In this document: piece by piece, positions 25,877 through 37,296 of the stretch | Layout: each line of letters starts with the position of its first letter | How positions within the stretch are numbered: the stretch's first letter is position 1 | The notes under the pieces: generated by a model | Databases searched by the model: none | What the model was told of the DNA's origin: nothing | The model's input: only the letters and a program-made list of their open reading frames with translations | Position numbers and translations under genes: made by a program | Source: Gammaproteobacteria bacterium | Lineage (GTDB): Bacteria > Pseudomonadota > Gammaproteobacteria > SZUA-140 | NCBI GenBank assembly: GCA_016712635.1 | Contig: JADJQS010000002.1 | Location: 186,001 to 250,000, forward strand | Direction of reading: 5' to 3' | Length of the DNA: 64,000 bases

Positions 25877-26656
25877 TCAGTCGCGCCAGGCGGCAAGGAA
25901 TTCGGCGAAATGCGGGCGGGCCTCCCGCGCCAGGTAATCGCGCAACAGTCGGCATTCCTCCTCGTTCTGCGCGCGCGCCATGCGTCCACGCATGACCTCG
26001 AAACGCAGATAAACGAGAAAGGTGTTCAGGACGTCGGTCTCGCAGTAGTTGCGGATCCCCGCGATATCGCCCGCGAGGTAGCTGCCCCATACCTTGGAGC
26101 CGTCCATGCCGAGCTTGCCGGGAAAGCCGAGCATCGTGGCGATCTCGTGCAGCGGCGCCGCGGCGCGCGGCTGGTAGCCCGCCAGCACGTCCATCAGGTC
26201 GATGTGGCGCCAGTGGAAACGGCTGAGGTAGTTGTTCCAGCGGAAGGCGCTGTCCTCGTCGCCGGTCTCCCAGTAGCGCGGCGCGGGTATGCCGTGCAGC
26301 ATGGCGCGGTAATGCAGCACCGGCAGGTCGAAACCCGAGCCGTTCCACGACACCAGGTTCGGGGTGAACTTCTCGATCCCGTCGAAGAAGCGCCGCACCA
26401 GTTCGTCCTCCGGGGCATCGGGATCGCCGAGCGACCACACCTTGAGCAGGTCGCCGGAGCGCACGACGGCGGAGATCGCCACGATGCGCTGCAGATGCAG
26501 ACGCAGGAATTCGTTCTCGCCGGTCTCCTGGCGGCGCTTGTGGAACATGACGTTGGCGACCTCGGCGTCGTCGAGGCCGTCCAGCCCGTAGAGCCGGCGC
26601 CCGGAGACAACGTCCGGCACGGTCTCGATATCGAAGACGAGGACATTCAGTCTCAT
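25877..26656 (-). CDS. PolB-type predicted 3'-5' exonuclease
   Basis: A 259-aa DEDDy exonuclease resembling the proofreading domain of family B polymerases (DNA_pol_B_exo2), without a polymerase domain. Exo I is VFDIETVPD at the N-terminus, Exo II is VSWNGSGFDLPVL and Exo III is the Y-x3-D type NYCETDVLN. It should remove 3' nucleotides from DNA. The ATG overlaps the cysM stop by 4 nt. Confidence 0.93.
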   Translation of the reverse strand: MRLNVLVFDIETVPDVVSGRRLYGLDGLDDAEVANVMFHKRRQETGENEFLRLHLQRIVAISAVVRSGDLLKVWSLGDPDAPEDELVRRFFDGIEKFTPNLVSWNGSGFDLPVLHYRAMLHGIPAPRYWETGDEDSAFRWNNYLSRFHWRHIDLMDVLAGYQPRAAAPLHEIATMLGFPGKLGMDGSKVWGSYLAGDIAGIRNYCETDVLNTFLVYLRFEVMRGRMARAQNEEECRLLRDYLAREARPHFAEFLAAWRD

Positions 26657-27561
26657 CGGGATGCGTCCTCCCCGAAGACATTGGTGGACAGGTAGCGGTC
26701 GCCGCGGTCGCAGGCGATGGCGACGATGACGCCGTGCTCGATCTCGCCGAGCAGCCTGAGCGCGGCGGCCACGGCCCCGCCGGAGGAGATGCCGACGAAT
26801 ATGCCCTCGCGCGCCGCCAGCGCGCGCGCGGTGTCCTCGGCCTCCTGCTGGCCGACGTCGACGATGCGGTCGACGCGCGCGGGTTCGTAGATCTTCGGCA
26901 GGTATTCGGCCGGCCAGCGCCGGATGCCCGGGATGCAGGCGCCCTCGCCCGGCTGCACGCCGACGATCTGCACCGCCGGATTCATCTCCTTGAGGTAGCG
27001 CGAGGTCCCCATGATGGTGCCGGTGGTGCCCATGGAGCTGACGAAGTGGGTGATCTTGCCGTGCGTGTCGCGCCAGATCTCCGGCCCGGTGGTCTCGTAA
27101 TGCGCGCGCGGGTTGTCGGGATTGGAGAACTGGTCCAGCATCACCCCCTTCCCTTCGGCGACCATCCGGCGGGCGAGGTCGATCGCCGCCTCCATGCTGC
27201 CCGCCTGCGGCGTCAGGATGATCTCGGCGCCGTAGGCATGCATCAGCGCGCGGCGCTCGAGACTCATGTGTTCGGGCATGACCAGGATCATGCGGTAGCC
27301 GCGGATCGCCGCCGCCATCGCCAGCGCGATGCCGGTGTTGCCGCTCGTGGGCTCGATCAGGGTGTCGCCCGGCTTGATGCGCCCGTCCCGCTCGGCATAG
27401 CGGATCATGCTCAGCGCCGGCCGGTCCTTGACCGAGCCGGCCGGGTTGTTGCCCTCGAGCTTGAGCAGTACGGTGCTGCCGGTCTGCCCCGGCAGCCGCT
27501 GCAGACGGACGAGCGGGGTGTTGCCGACAAAGTCCTCGATCGTCGGATAGGAAACGTTCAT
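26653..27561 (-). CDS. cysM: Cysteine synthase B
   Basis: PLP enzyme making cysteine (or S-sulfocysteine from thiosulfate) from O-acetylserine; 302 aa, close to E. coli CysM (303). The PLP lysine is in GNNPAGSVKDRPAL and the phosphate loop in VSSMGTTGTIMG. CysM-type features are SGNTGIALAMAAAIRGYRM, IRRWPAEYLP and CDRGDRYLSTNVFG. Start at 27561 (MNVSYPTIEDFVGNTPL); upstream sequence is the pnp terminator region. Confidence 0.95.
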   Translation of the reverse strand: MNVSYPTIEDFVGNTPLVRLQRLPGQTGSTVLLKLEGNNPAGSVKDRPALSMIRYAERDGRIKPGDTLIEPTSGNTGIALAMAAAIRGYRMILVMPEHMSLERRALMHAYGAEIILTPQAGSMEAAIDLARRMVAEGKGVMLDQFSNPDNPRAHYETTGPEIWRDTHGKITHFVSSMGTTGTIMGTSRYLKEMNPAVQIVGVQPGEGACIPGIRRWPAEYLPKIYEPARVDRIVDVGQQEAEDTARALAAREGIFVGISSGGAVAAALRLLGEIEHGVIVAIACDRGDRYLSTNVFGEDASR

Positions 27562-27648
27562 GGGCGGACGGCCACGCTGGAAACACGGATTTTCATTGTA
27601 TCCCCGCGCGCGCCGGAGCGCCAACCTCGGCGGCGGGATCCGCGCGCA

Positions 27649-27677
27649 ATAAAAAAGGGGCTCACGCCCCTTTTTCA
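27649..27677 (-). terminator. Intrinsic terminator after pnp
   Basis: A textbook hairpin, aaaaaggggc / gcccctttttc around a 4-base loop, lies 25 nt past the pnp stop on the minus strand and is followed by a T-run (TTTTTTATTG). It separates the rimP-pnp operon from cysM. Confidence 0.92.
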
Positions 27678-27701
27678 TCCGTGCCCCGCGAACTTCCGGG
27701 A

Positions 27702-29789
<2,088 letters not shown>

Positions 29790-29911
29790 GGTAACTTCCT
29801 TAACTGATGGGAATCGGGATGAAGGTCAGAACGACGGATAATCCGGCGACGCGAAGCGGCCGCGCGCGGACGACGGCGCCATTCGCTGCGCGCCGCGGTT
29901 TCGGACGCTGC

Positions 29912-30181
29912 TTACTTGCGCAGGCCAAGGCTGGCGATCAGGTCCTGATAGCGCGTCGTGTCGCTGGCACGCAGATAATCGAGCAGCTTCCGGCGCGCGC
30001 TCACCATCTTCAGGAGACCCTGACGCGAATGGTGATCGTGCTTGTGTTCATTGAAGTGATCGGACAGCTGATCGGTGCGCGCCGACAGCAGCGCCACCTG
30101 CACCTCGGGCGAACCGGTATCACCGGCGAAGCGCTGATACTTCTTTACCACGTCTGATTTAGCTTGAGCGTCTAATCCCAT
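29912..30181 (-). CDS. rpsO: 30S ribosomal protein S15
   Basis: The 89-aa ribosomal protein binds the 16S rRNA central domain. It has the standard length and sequence (FAGDTGSPEVQVALLSARTDQLSDHF, KHDHHSRQGLLKMVSARRKLLDYLR). A sigma-70-like promoter lies about 50 nt upstream, so it can be read independently of truB. It is followed by pnp, as in E. coli. Confidence 0.98.
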   Translation of the reverse strand: MGLDAQAKSDVVKKYQRFAGDTGSPEVQVALLSARTDQLSDHFNEHKHDHHSRQGLLKMVSARRKLLDYLRASDTTRYQDLIASLGLRK

Positions 30182-30231
30182 TGCCTTTCCCGTTTCTCTG
30201 ATTCTGAATTTAGCCGTTTAAAAGAGGGCAT

Positions 30232-30261
30232 ATTTTAGCTTGTATTAGCTGCAGGTTACAA
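30232..30261 (-). promoter_or_regulatory. Candidate sigma-70 promoter for rpsO
   Basis: On the minus strand TTGTAA (30256-30261) and TAAAAT (30232-30237) are separated by 18 nt, in an AT-rich island between truB and rpsO. Placement matches the rpsO promoter of E. coli. No experiment supports it. Confidence 0.5.
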
Positions 30262-30294
30262 GCCGAGTCCCGTGGCCGCCCGACGTTATGTGGA

Positions 30295-31209
30295 TCAACC
30301 GTTTACCAGCCGTTTCGGCGCCACCCGGCCGTCCTCCAGGATGTGTCCGACGCCGAGGAAACGATCCTCCCGCGTATAAATACGCACCATACCGTGCGCC
30401 GGCGCGTGGGGAACGAGCACCGCCTGACCGCGCCGGAGGAAAAAGGCCACATCCGGGGCGAGCCTGACTTCCGGCCAGTGCATGAGGGCGTCCTCCATCG
30501 ACACCAGCAGCGCATCCAGGGCCTCCGTCCCGTGTTCTGAGAGACCGCGCAAGGTCTCCAGGGCGACCATCCGGCGGGAATCGAAGCCACCCACCCCGGT
30601 CCGGTGCAGTGCGCTGACATGGGCGCCGCAGCCGAGCGCCTCGCCAATATCCTCGGCGAGCACGCGGATATAGGTACCCTTCGAGCAGTGCACGTCGATC
30701 TCGACCCGGTCCGCATCGACGCGCACCACATTGAGCGAATGGATGGTCACGGAACGCGGCTCGCGCTCGACCTCGACCCCCTGCCGGGCCAGCTTGTACA
30801 GGGGAACGCCGTTCCGCTTGAGCGCCGAGTGCATCGGCGGAATCTGCTCGATCGCGCCGGTGAACCGCGCCGCCGCCGCCTCCACGCGGGCGCGGTCCAC
30901 GGCTCCGATCTCGCGCACGAGCAGCGGGTCGCCCTCCGCATCCCCCGTGGTGGTCGTGATGCCCAGGCGGATCTCGGCACGATACCGCTTGTCCGCGTCG
31001 AGGAGGTAGCCGGACAGCTTGGTCGCCTCCCCCAGGCAGACCGGCAGCAGTCCGGTGGCGAGGGGATCGAGACTGCCGGTATGACCTGCCTTGCGCGCCC
31101 GGAACAGGCGCTTGACCGCCTGCAGGGCTGCGTTCGAGGTCACTCCGGCCGGCTTGTCCAGCAGCAGGATGCCGCTGATGTCACGCTCCCCATCCCGCCG
31201 CCGCGCCAT
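30295..31209 (-). CDS. truB: tRNA pseudouridine(55) synthase
   Basis: Forms pseudouridine 55 in the T-loop of tRNAs. The 304-aa protein has ISGILLLDKPAGVTSN, the catalytic Asp in AGHTGSLDPLATGLLPV, and RYRAEIRLGITTTTGDAEG. A C-terminal PUA-like domain follows. ATG at 31209 (MARRRDGERD) overlaps the end of rbfA by 29 nt; the upstream in-frame start lies deeper in rbfA and is less likely. Confidence 0.96.
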   Translation of the reverse strand: MARRRDGERDISGILLLDKPAGVTSNAALQAVKRLFRARKAGHTGSLDPLATGLLPVCLGEATKLSGYLLDADKRYRAEIRLGITTTTGDAEGDPLLVREIGAVDRARVEAAAARFTGAIEQIPPMHSALKRNGVPLYKLARQGVEVEREPRSVTIHSLNVVRVDADRVEIDVHCSKGTYIRVLAEDIGEALGCGAHVSALHRTGVGGFDSRRMVALETLRGLSEHGTEALDALLVSMEDALMHWPEVRLAPDVAFFLRRGQAVLVPHAPAHGMVRIYTREDRFLGVGHILEDGRVAPKRLVNG

Positions 31210-31588
31210 CCCGGTCAGCCTCCCTTTTCTTTTTGTCGGCTGCCACGGAGGCATTGATCAGCGAAACCAGGCGGGCCCCGTCTTCCTGGGACTCGTCGTA
31301 AACGAAGTGCAGCTGCGGCACGATGCGCAGGATCACGCGCCGGCCGAGCTCGTGGCGCAGGAACGCCGCGGCGCGATTGAGCGCCTTGAGGGTCTCTCCC
31401 GCTGAACTGTGCTCACCGCCGAGCACGGTCACGTACACCTTGGCATGGGACAGATCCTGGGACATCTTGACGTGCGCCACTGTCACCATGCCGAGGCGGG
31501 GATCCTTCACCTCCTGCTGGATCAGCACGGCAAGCTCGCGCTGGATCTGCTCGCCGATGCGCAATGTGCGGCTGTATTCTTTCGACAT
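31181..31588 (-). CDS. rbfA: 30S ribosome-binding factor A
   Basis: A 135-aa KH-type assembly factor for the 30S subunit, also needed for cold adaptation in E. coli. It begins MSKEYSRTLRIGEQIQREL and shows VKDPRLGMVTV, LSHAKVYVTVLG and LRHELGRRVILRIVPQLHFVYD. The start at 31588 matches the family. The lysine- and alanine-rich tail overlaps the truB start. Confidence 0.95.
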   Translation of the reverse strand: MSKEYSRTLRIGEQIQRELAVLIQQEVKDPRLGMVTVAHVKMSQDLSHAKVYVTVLGGEHSSAGETLKALNRAAAFLRHELGRRVILRIVPQLHFVYDESQEDGARLVSLINASVAADKKKREADRDGAAAGWGA

Positions 31589-31655
31589 ATGCTCGGCCTG
31601 CACTGATGATGCCGCGCCGGCGCCGTTTGGCCCCTGGCGCCGCGACGACGGCGGG

Positions 31656-34132
31656 TTACAGCTGCCGCTTGACCTCGACCTTTTCGTAGACTTCGATCTG
31701 GTCGCCGACCTTGACATCGTTGTAGTTGCGTACGCCGATGCCGCATTCGGTGCCGGCCTTGACCTCGCTGACGTCATCCTTGAAGCGGCGCAGAGACTCG
31801 AGCTCTCCTTCATAGATGACCACATTGTCGCGCAGGACGCGGATCGGACTGCTGCGCCGCACCGTCCCCTCGACAACCAGGCAGCCGGCGATGGCGCCGA
31901 ACTTGGGCGACTTGAACACGTCGCGCACCTCAGCCAGACCGATGATCTGCTCCTTGAATTCCGGCGACAGCATGCCAACCAGCGCCTGCGTCACTTCCTC
32001 GATCACGTTATAAATGATGCTGTGATAACGAAGATCGACGCCGTTTTCCTCCGCCAGGCGGCGTGCCGTGCTGTCGGCGCGCACATTGAAACCGATAACG
32101 ATCGCGTTCGACGCCAGCGCCAGGTTCATATCGGACTCGGTGATGCCTCCGACTCCGTCCGCGACGATATTGACGGCCACTTCCTTGCCCGACAACTGGG
32201 TGAGCGAATCCTTGAGCGCCTCGACCGAACCCTGCACGTCGGCCTTGATCAGGAGGTTGAGCGTCAGCACGCCCTCCTTGCCCATCTGCGAGAACACGTC
32301 CTCCAGCTTGGTCGCCTTGCGCGCGGCCAGCTTGACGTCGCGGTACTTGCCCTGACGGAACAGTGCGACCTCGCGCGCGCGGCGCTCGTCGGCCAGTACC
32401 ACCATGTCGTCGCCCGCGTTCGGGGTGCCGGAAAGACCCAGCACCACCACCGGCATGGACGGCCCGGCGGCCTCCACCGGCTTGCCGTTCTCGTCGAGCA
32501 TCGCCCGCACGCGGCCGTATTCGCTGCCGGTGAGGATCACGTCGCCCTTGCGCAGGGTACCGTTCTGCACCAGCACCGTGGCCACCGGACCGCGTCCCTT
32601 GTCGAGGCTGGACTCGATCACGGTGCCTGCCGCGGGGCGGTCGTGCACCGCCTTCAATTCCATGACTTCGGCCTGCAGCAGGATCGCCTCCAGCACGTCG
32701 TCGACGCCCTGGCCGGTCTTGGCAGAGACGTGGGTAAATATGGTATCGCCGCCCCAGTCCTCGGGAATGATCTGCTGCGCGGCGAGCTCGTGCTTGACGC
32801 GGTCCGGATCGGCATCCGGCTTGTCGATCTTGTTGATGGCGACGACGATCGGAACCTTGGCCGCCTTGGCGTGCTTGATGGCTTCAAGCGTCTGCGGCTT
32901 CACGCCGTCGTCAGCCGCCACGATCAGCACGACGATGTCGGTGATCCTGGCGCCGCGCGCGCGCATCGCCGTGAAGGCGGCATGGCCCGGCGTGTCGAGG
33001 AAGGTGACGACCCCGCGATCGGTCTCCACGTGGTAGGCGCCGATGTGCTGCGTGATGCCGCCGGCCTCGCCGGCCGCGACCTTGGTGCGGCGGATGTAGT
33101 CGAGCAGCGAGGTCTTGCCGTGGTCGACGTGGCCCATGATGGTGACAATCGGTGGACGCGGCGTTCCCTCGCCCTCATCTTCGTCACTGCTCTCGAGCAC
33201 CTGTTCCTCAAGCGCGTTCTCCTGCAGCAGCTGCACCTTGTGCCCCATCTCCTCGACGAGAACCGCGGCAGTCTCCTGATCCAGCACCTGATTGATCGTG
33301 GCCATGCTGCCCATGGTCATCATGGTCTTGATGACCTCGGCGGCTTTGACCGACATCTTCTGGGCCAGTTCAGCCACCGTGATCGTCTCGGGTATGGTCA
33401 CGACGCGCACGATCGGCTGGGTCGGTCTCTCGAAACCGTGCCGCGGTGCACCGGGAGGCAGCGACTTCGATTTCGTCTTCTTCTTGCGGCGTGTCGCGCC
33501 GGGCAGCGCGCTGACGTGCAGCTCCTCGCGGCCGTACTTGGTCTCGCGTTCGTCGCGTTTCTTGCGCCGCTTGCCCTTCTTGTCTGCGGATTCCTCCGTC
33601 TCGGCGGCGGGCGCCCCGGGCGCCGACTCACCCGGTTTCGCAGCGGCGGACTCCGGCGAAACCGCGGAGGGCACCACGATGATGTCCGGCACCATCGTGC
33701 GCGCCGGCTCGACGACGGGCAGAGCCGTCTCCGCCGGTGCCAGGACCTCGGCCGTGACCTCCTCCGGAGGAAGCTGATCCGCGGCGGGTTCACCGCCCTC
33801 CGGCGCCAACTCGCCGCGCATGGCGTAGGTACGCTTGCGGCGGTACTCGACGTTGACCTTGCGGGTTTGCGCCTTGGCTCGCCCGTGCGTCGGCGTGGTC
33901 AGCTTGAGTTCACCGACCGTCTTGCGCCGCAGCGTGATTTTTTCGGCTCGCCCTTGCCGCTGTCCTTGCCGTGCGCATTGCGCAGGTGGGTCAGCAGCTC
34001 CATTTTGTGCTTGTCGCTGATGGTCTGGTCGGCGTCCGTGATCGGCAATCCCGCCTCGCCCAGCTGCAGGATCAGACGATCGACCGGTATACCGACCACT
34101 TCCGCCAGTTGTCTTACTGTCACGTCCGCCAT
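31656..34132 (-). CDS. infB: Translation initiation factor IF-2, frameshift in an A6 run
   Basis: GTPase that delivers initiator tRNA to the 30S subunit. Two frames make one protein of about 825 aa: residues 1-66 (MADVTVRQLAEVVGIPVDRL to GEPKK) are in one frame. The rest, starting at the segment continuing ITLRRKTVGELKL, is in another. The switch falls at the A6 run 33938-33943; a seventh A would restore the frame. The G domain has GHVDHGKTSLLD, TPGHAAF and NKIDKPDAD. Being essential, it must be functional: sequencing error, transcript slippage, or slippage at AAA-AAA are the options. Confidence 0.93.
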
Positions 34133-34177
34133 GTAGTTGGATGCATCCGTCTCGGTTCTCAGGGTAATGAATTTGCC

Positions 34178-35677
34178 TTAATGCTGCTGCTCTGCGGCGA
34201 ACCAGGGTGCGCGCGCGGTCATTATCAGCGTGCGGGCCTGTTCCTCTTCGACACCTTCTATCTCGAGCAGGTCGTCGACTGCCTGCTCGGCCAGATCCTC
34301 CTGGGTCAGGATACCCTTCGCAGCCAGTTTATGCGCGAGCTCGGCGTCCATGCCTTCCAGATCAAGCAGGTCCTGCGCTGGCTCCTGACCGTCCGTCGCC
34401 TCCTCGCTCGCGATGGCGCGCGTCAGCAGCACATCGCGCGCACGTTCGCGCAGCTCATGCACGATATTCTCGTCGAACTCCTCGATCTCCGTCAGTTCCT
34501 TGGTGGGCACGTAGGCGATCTCCTCGATGCTCGAGAATCCCTCCTGCACGAATATCGAGGCAATCTCCTCATCGACATCCAGTTGCTCCATGAACAGCTG
34601 CTTGAGTACGTTCGACTCCGCCTCGCTCTTCTCCTCGGCCTGCTGCTCGGTCATGATGTTGAGTTCCCAGCCGGTAAGCTGGCTGGCCAGCCGCACGTTC
34701 TGGCCGCCGCGGCCGATCGCCTGCGACAGGTGTTCCTCCTTGACTGCCAGGTCCATGCTGCCCGATTCCTCGTCGACCACGATCGATTCGACCTCGGCCG
34801 GTGACATCGCGTTGATTACGAACTGGGCCGGATTGTTGTCCCACAGGATGATGTCGATGCGCTCCCCGGCCAGCTCGTTGGAGACGCTCTGCACACGCGA
34901 ACCACGCATGCCAACGCAGGCGCCCACCGGATCGATGCGTTCATCGTGGGTTTTGACCGCGATCTTCGCGCGCGAACCCGGGTCGCGCGCCGCGCTTACG
35001 ATCTCGATCAGCCCCTCGCCCACCTCGGGGACCTCGAGCTTGAACAGCTCGATGAGGAGTTCCGGCGCGGTGCGGCTGACGTGCAGCTGCGGACCGCGCG
35101 ACTCGGGGCGCACCGCCTTCAGATACACCCGCAGCCGGTCGCCCGGCCGGACGGATTCGCGCGGGATGATGTCCTCGCGGGACAGCTGCGCCTCGGCGTT
35201 GCTGCCGACGTCGATGACGATGTTGCCGCGGTCGACGCGCTTCACCACGCCGGTAAGCAGCTCGCCCACGCGCCCGTGATACTGCTCGACGACATGGGCG
35301 CGCTCGGCCTCGCGCACCTTCTGGATGATGACCTGCTTGGCGGTCTGGGCGGCGATGCGGCCGAACGCCATGGACTCGATCGGCTCCTCGATGAACTCGC
35401 CGACCTGGATCGCGGGATTGACGTCCAGCGCATCCTCCAGCCGGGTCTGCGCGTCCGGATTCTCCATCACGACCGCGTCCTCCACCACCTGCCAGCGGCG
35501 GAAGGTCTCGTAATCGCCGGTGTCGCGGTTGATGGATACCCGCACGTCGATCTCGCCGCCATAGCGCTTCTTGGTCGCGGCAGCCAGCGCGGATTCGATC
35601 GCGCTCACGATCACATCCTTGCCGATGCCGCGCTCGTTGGACACCGCGTCGACGACCATCAATATTTCTTTGCTCAT
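34178..35677 (-). CDS. nusA: Transcription termination/antitermination protein NusA
   Basis: RNA-polymerase-binding elongation factor; 499 aa (E. coli 495). Domains in order: N-terminal RNAP-binding domain (MSKEILMVVDAVSNERGIGK), S1 (about 135-200, LLTGVVKRVDRGNIVIDVGS), two KH domains (CVGMRGSRVQSVSNELAGERI; AIGRGGQNVRLASQLTGW) and two C-terminal acidic repeats (LDLEGMDAELAHKLAAKGI; LLEIEGVEEEQARTLI). Operon partner of rimP and infB. Confidence 0.97.
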   Translation of the reverse strand: MSKEILMVVDAVSNERGIGKDVIVSAIESALAAATKKRYGGEIDVRVSINRDTGDYETFRRWQVVEDAVVMENPDAQTRLEDALDVNPAIQVGEFIEEPIESMAFGRIAAQTAKQVIIQKVREAERAHVVEQYHGRVGELLTGVVKRVDRGNIVIDVGSNAEAQLSREDIIPRESVRPGDRLRVYLKAVRPESRGPQLHVSRTAPELLIELFKLEVPEVGEGLIEIVSAARDPGSRAKIAVKTHDERIDPVGACVGMRGSRVQSVSNELAGERIDIILWDNNPAQFVINAMSPAEVESIVVDEESGSMDLAVKEEHLSQAIGRGGQNVRLASQLTGWELNIMTEQQAEEKSEAESNVLKQLFMEQLDVDEEIASIFVQEGFSSIEEIAYVPTKELTEIEEFDENIVHELRERARDVLLTRAIASEEATDGQEPAQDLLDLEGMDAELAHKLAAKGILTQEDLAEQAVDDLLEIEGVEEEQARTLIMTARAPWFAAEQQH

Positions 35678-35708
35678 ATCCGTTGCCTCTGCCTGACCAT
35701 TCTACAAA

Positions 35709-36167
35709 TCAGATGTCGGGAACCAGGCGCGCCCGGTCGACATCCCGCAAGGGGAGTTCTATTTCCCGGCCGTCGACCTCCAGCACCACCTGCTCACCGC
35801 GCAAACCCATCAACAGACCCTTGAAATTACGCTGCCCGTTCAGCGGCGCGTGCAGGCGCAGCCGTATCTCACTGCCGCGAAACCGCTCGAAATCGCGCGG
35901 TGCGCTCAGCGGCCGATCCAGCCCCGGCGACGACACCTCCAGCATGTAATGCCCCGCGATGGGATCTTCCACATCGAGCACACCGCTGATCTGGTGGCTG
36001 ACCCGCTCGCAGTCGTGCACCGTGACGCCGTCCTGCTTGTCTATGTACACGCGCAGCGTCTGGTTGTTGCCCTGCGGTACATACTCCACGGCAACCAGCT
36101 CGCAGCCGTGCAGCGCCACCGCCGGCTCCAGCAGCTGCCGCAATCGCGCGGTAATTTCCAAGCCCAT
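35709..36167 (-). CDS. rimP: Ribosome maturation factor RimP
   Basis: A 152-aa 30S assembly factor. Conserved segments are LEPAVALHGCELVAVEYVPQG, LRVYIDKQDGVTVHDCERVS, YMLEVSSPGLDRPL and NFKGLLMGLRGEQVVLEV. Start at 36167 (MGLEITARLRQL); an earlier in-frame start at 36209 would be translated through the terminator hairpin just upstream and is unlikely. First gene of the operon. Confidence 0.95.
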   Translation of the reverse strand: MGLEITARLRQLLEPAVALHGCELVAVEYVPQGNNQTLRVYIDKQDGVTVHDCERVSHQISGVLDVEDPIAGHYMLEVSSPGLDRPLSAPRDFERFRGSEIRLRLHAPLNGQRNFKGLLMGLRGEQVVLEVDGREIELPLRDVDRARLVPDI

Positions 36168-36181
36168 GACGCCGACCCCGC

Positions 36182-36208
36182 AAAAACAAAAATGGGCCCA
36201 AAGGCCCA
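36182..36208 (-). terminator. Attenuator-like terminator in the rimP leader
   Basis: On the minus strand TGGGCC-TTTG-GGCCCA is followed by TTTTTGTTTTT, ending only 15 nt before the rimP ATG and about 140 nt after the putative start of transcription. A terminator between promoter and first gene implies readthrough control. Confidence 0.75.
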
Positions 36209-36334
36209 CTTCAATTCCCCCGTCCAGCGCCAGAACGACGCCGACTGCCTGTATAGACCGGAAACGATTGCTACAGTTCCCGCTCCCCGTACCCGTCCGT
36301 TGCCGGGAGCGAGGATGGTCCCGGCGGGTGCCAT

Positions 36335-36363
36335 ATTATAGGAATATGACTTATGCATTTCAA
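36335..36363 (-). promoter_or_regulatory. Near-consensus sigma-70 promoter for rimP-nusA-infB operon
   Basis: Minus strand TTGAAA (36358-36363), 17-nt spacer, exact TATAAT (36335-36340). Expected start of transcription is about 36328, giving a leader of roughly 160 nt that holds a GC-rich stem (GCTCCC...GGGGAGC) and the terminator at 36182-36208. Confidence 0.8.
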
Positions 36364-36644
36364 CAAACAGTTAACTCCATGATAATCAACACGTCACCGC
36401 ACGCCATCGGGTCTGTGCGGCGTGGAAATAGCGGTTGTGGGCGCCAGCCCCCTCGTCTCCCGGCAGGTCATTCTGACAGAGGAATCCCGCGGTCACAGGA
36501 TCGACAGATCGCTTCATAGCTAACTATGGATGAATGTCAGGTATCAAACGACTACCGTCATAATAATTATTAAGAATCATTTACGTTTGAAGCCGTGGCT
36601 GCATATACTGCCCCTGTCCAAACCTCAGATGGCAATGCGGGCCT
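36364..36644. other. Intergenic region between rimP promoter and the 36645 gene
   Basis: A 280-nt AT-richer stretch with no convincing gene. It holds the upstream side of the rimP promoter and, nearer the plus-strand gene, a Fur-box-like sequence at 36561-36584. No tRNA or repeat was found. It marks the left edge of the accessory segment. Confidence 0.7.
36561..36584 (+). promoter_or_regulatory. Candidate Fur box
   Basis: The sequence taataattattaagaatcat, followed by ttac, contains overlapping imperfect Fur half-sites (AAT-ATT and AGAATCATT) in the orientation of the downstream 36645 gene. It shares the core taataattatt with the box at 39741. Iron repression is inferred from sequence only. 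Confidence 0.6.
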
Positions 36645-37172
36645 ATGAGTTGCTCTAATTTCAAGTCACCCTTTCCGGCCGTTACCCATCTACAACGACT
36701 GGGCACGCCTGAACTCGTGCTGGTCATGACATTGCGCTTGTGGTTTGCTGCAGCATCCGGACCTGCTGCGAGGGAAACGTCATTTCACTGGCACGATGGC
36801 CTAGGTGCTGCAGGCGTGTCGAAAGAGGGCATGATGGCGTTTCATGATTTGATGGAAGCAATTGTGCTCGAGACGCGCAAACCGCTTGATTTCAGGACCA
36901 GGCATTGTCCCCATCTCAGTCGTGATGAGGGCCGACTGCTGCAGATCATCCGCCTGATGCAGCATGGCGGGAGAACCGAGACGGTCGCCATTCTCTCGGC
37001 CTGGATGTCTCCCTTCGGTCGCCGTATCGCAGGCAAGCTCGCCCTGCGGTTGTCGGTAGAGTTGACTCATGCAGGCCTGACCCTATCCTCACGTTCGGTA
37101 ATTATTTCGTACGATGATGATGGTACCTGCTCAACCCCGCCTGCGGATCGAATATCGATGCATCTGCACTGA
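36645..37172 (+). CDS. Conserved hypothetical protein, putatively iron-regulated
   Basis: A 175-aa cytoplasmic protein I do not recognise. The N-terminal third contains a hydrophobic stretch (ELVLVMTLRLWFAAASG). The most conserved-looking part is RHCPHLSRDEGRLLQIIRLM, followed by an amphipathic helical region with SAWMSPFGRRIAGKLALRL and AGLTLSSR. No enzyme motif, signal peptide or DNA-binding fold is clear. A Fur-like box about 60-80 nt upstream suggests induction in iron shortage, like the PepSY operon that follows on the other strand. No good ribosome site precedes the ATG. Confidence 0.6.
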   Translation: MSCSNFKSPFPAVTHLQRLGTPELVLVMTLRLWFAAASGPAARETSFHWHDGLGAAGVSKEGMMAFHDLMEAIVLETRKPLDFRTRHCPHLSRDEGRLLQIIRLMQHGGRTETVAILSAWMSPFGRRIAGKLALRLSVELTHAGLTLSSRSVIISYDDDGTCSTPPADRISMHLH

Positions 37173-37296
37173 ACGCCTACCTCACTGCGGCAAAGTTACA
37201 CGGATGTTCGTTTCGATGATTCTCAGCGTTTTACGCATGTACCCATGCTTTCCCCGCATACGCGGTTCGACGGGAACACATTAATCATCACCTTGT

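Noticed and set aside
33938..33943. Programmed -1 frameshift in infB as the primary explanation
   Set aside because: Possible, but other genes show the same kind of run-length loss and no downstream stimulatory structure stands out; error is simpler.
36209..36334. A tRNA (metY-like) hidden in the rimP leader
   Set aside because: The initiator tRNA is at 45898-45974; the leader lacks acceptor and T-arm pairing.
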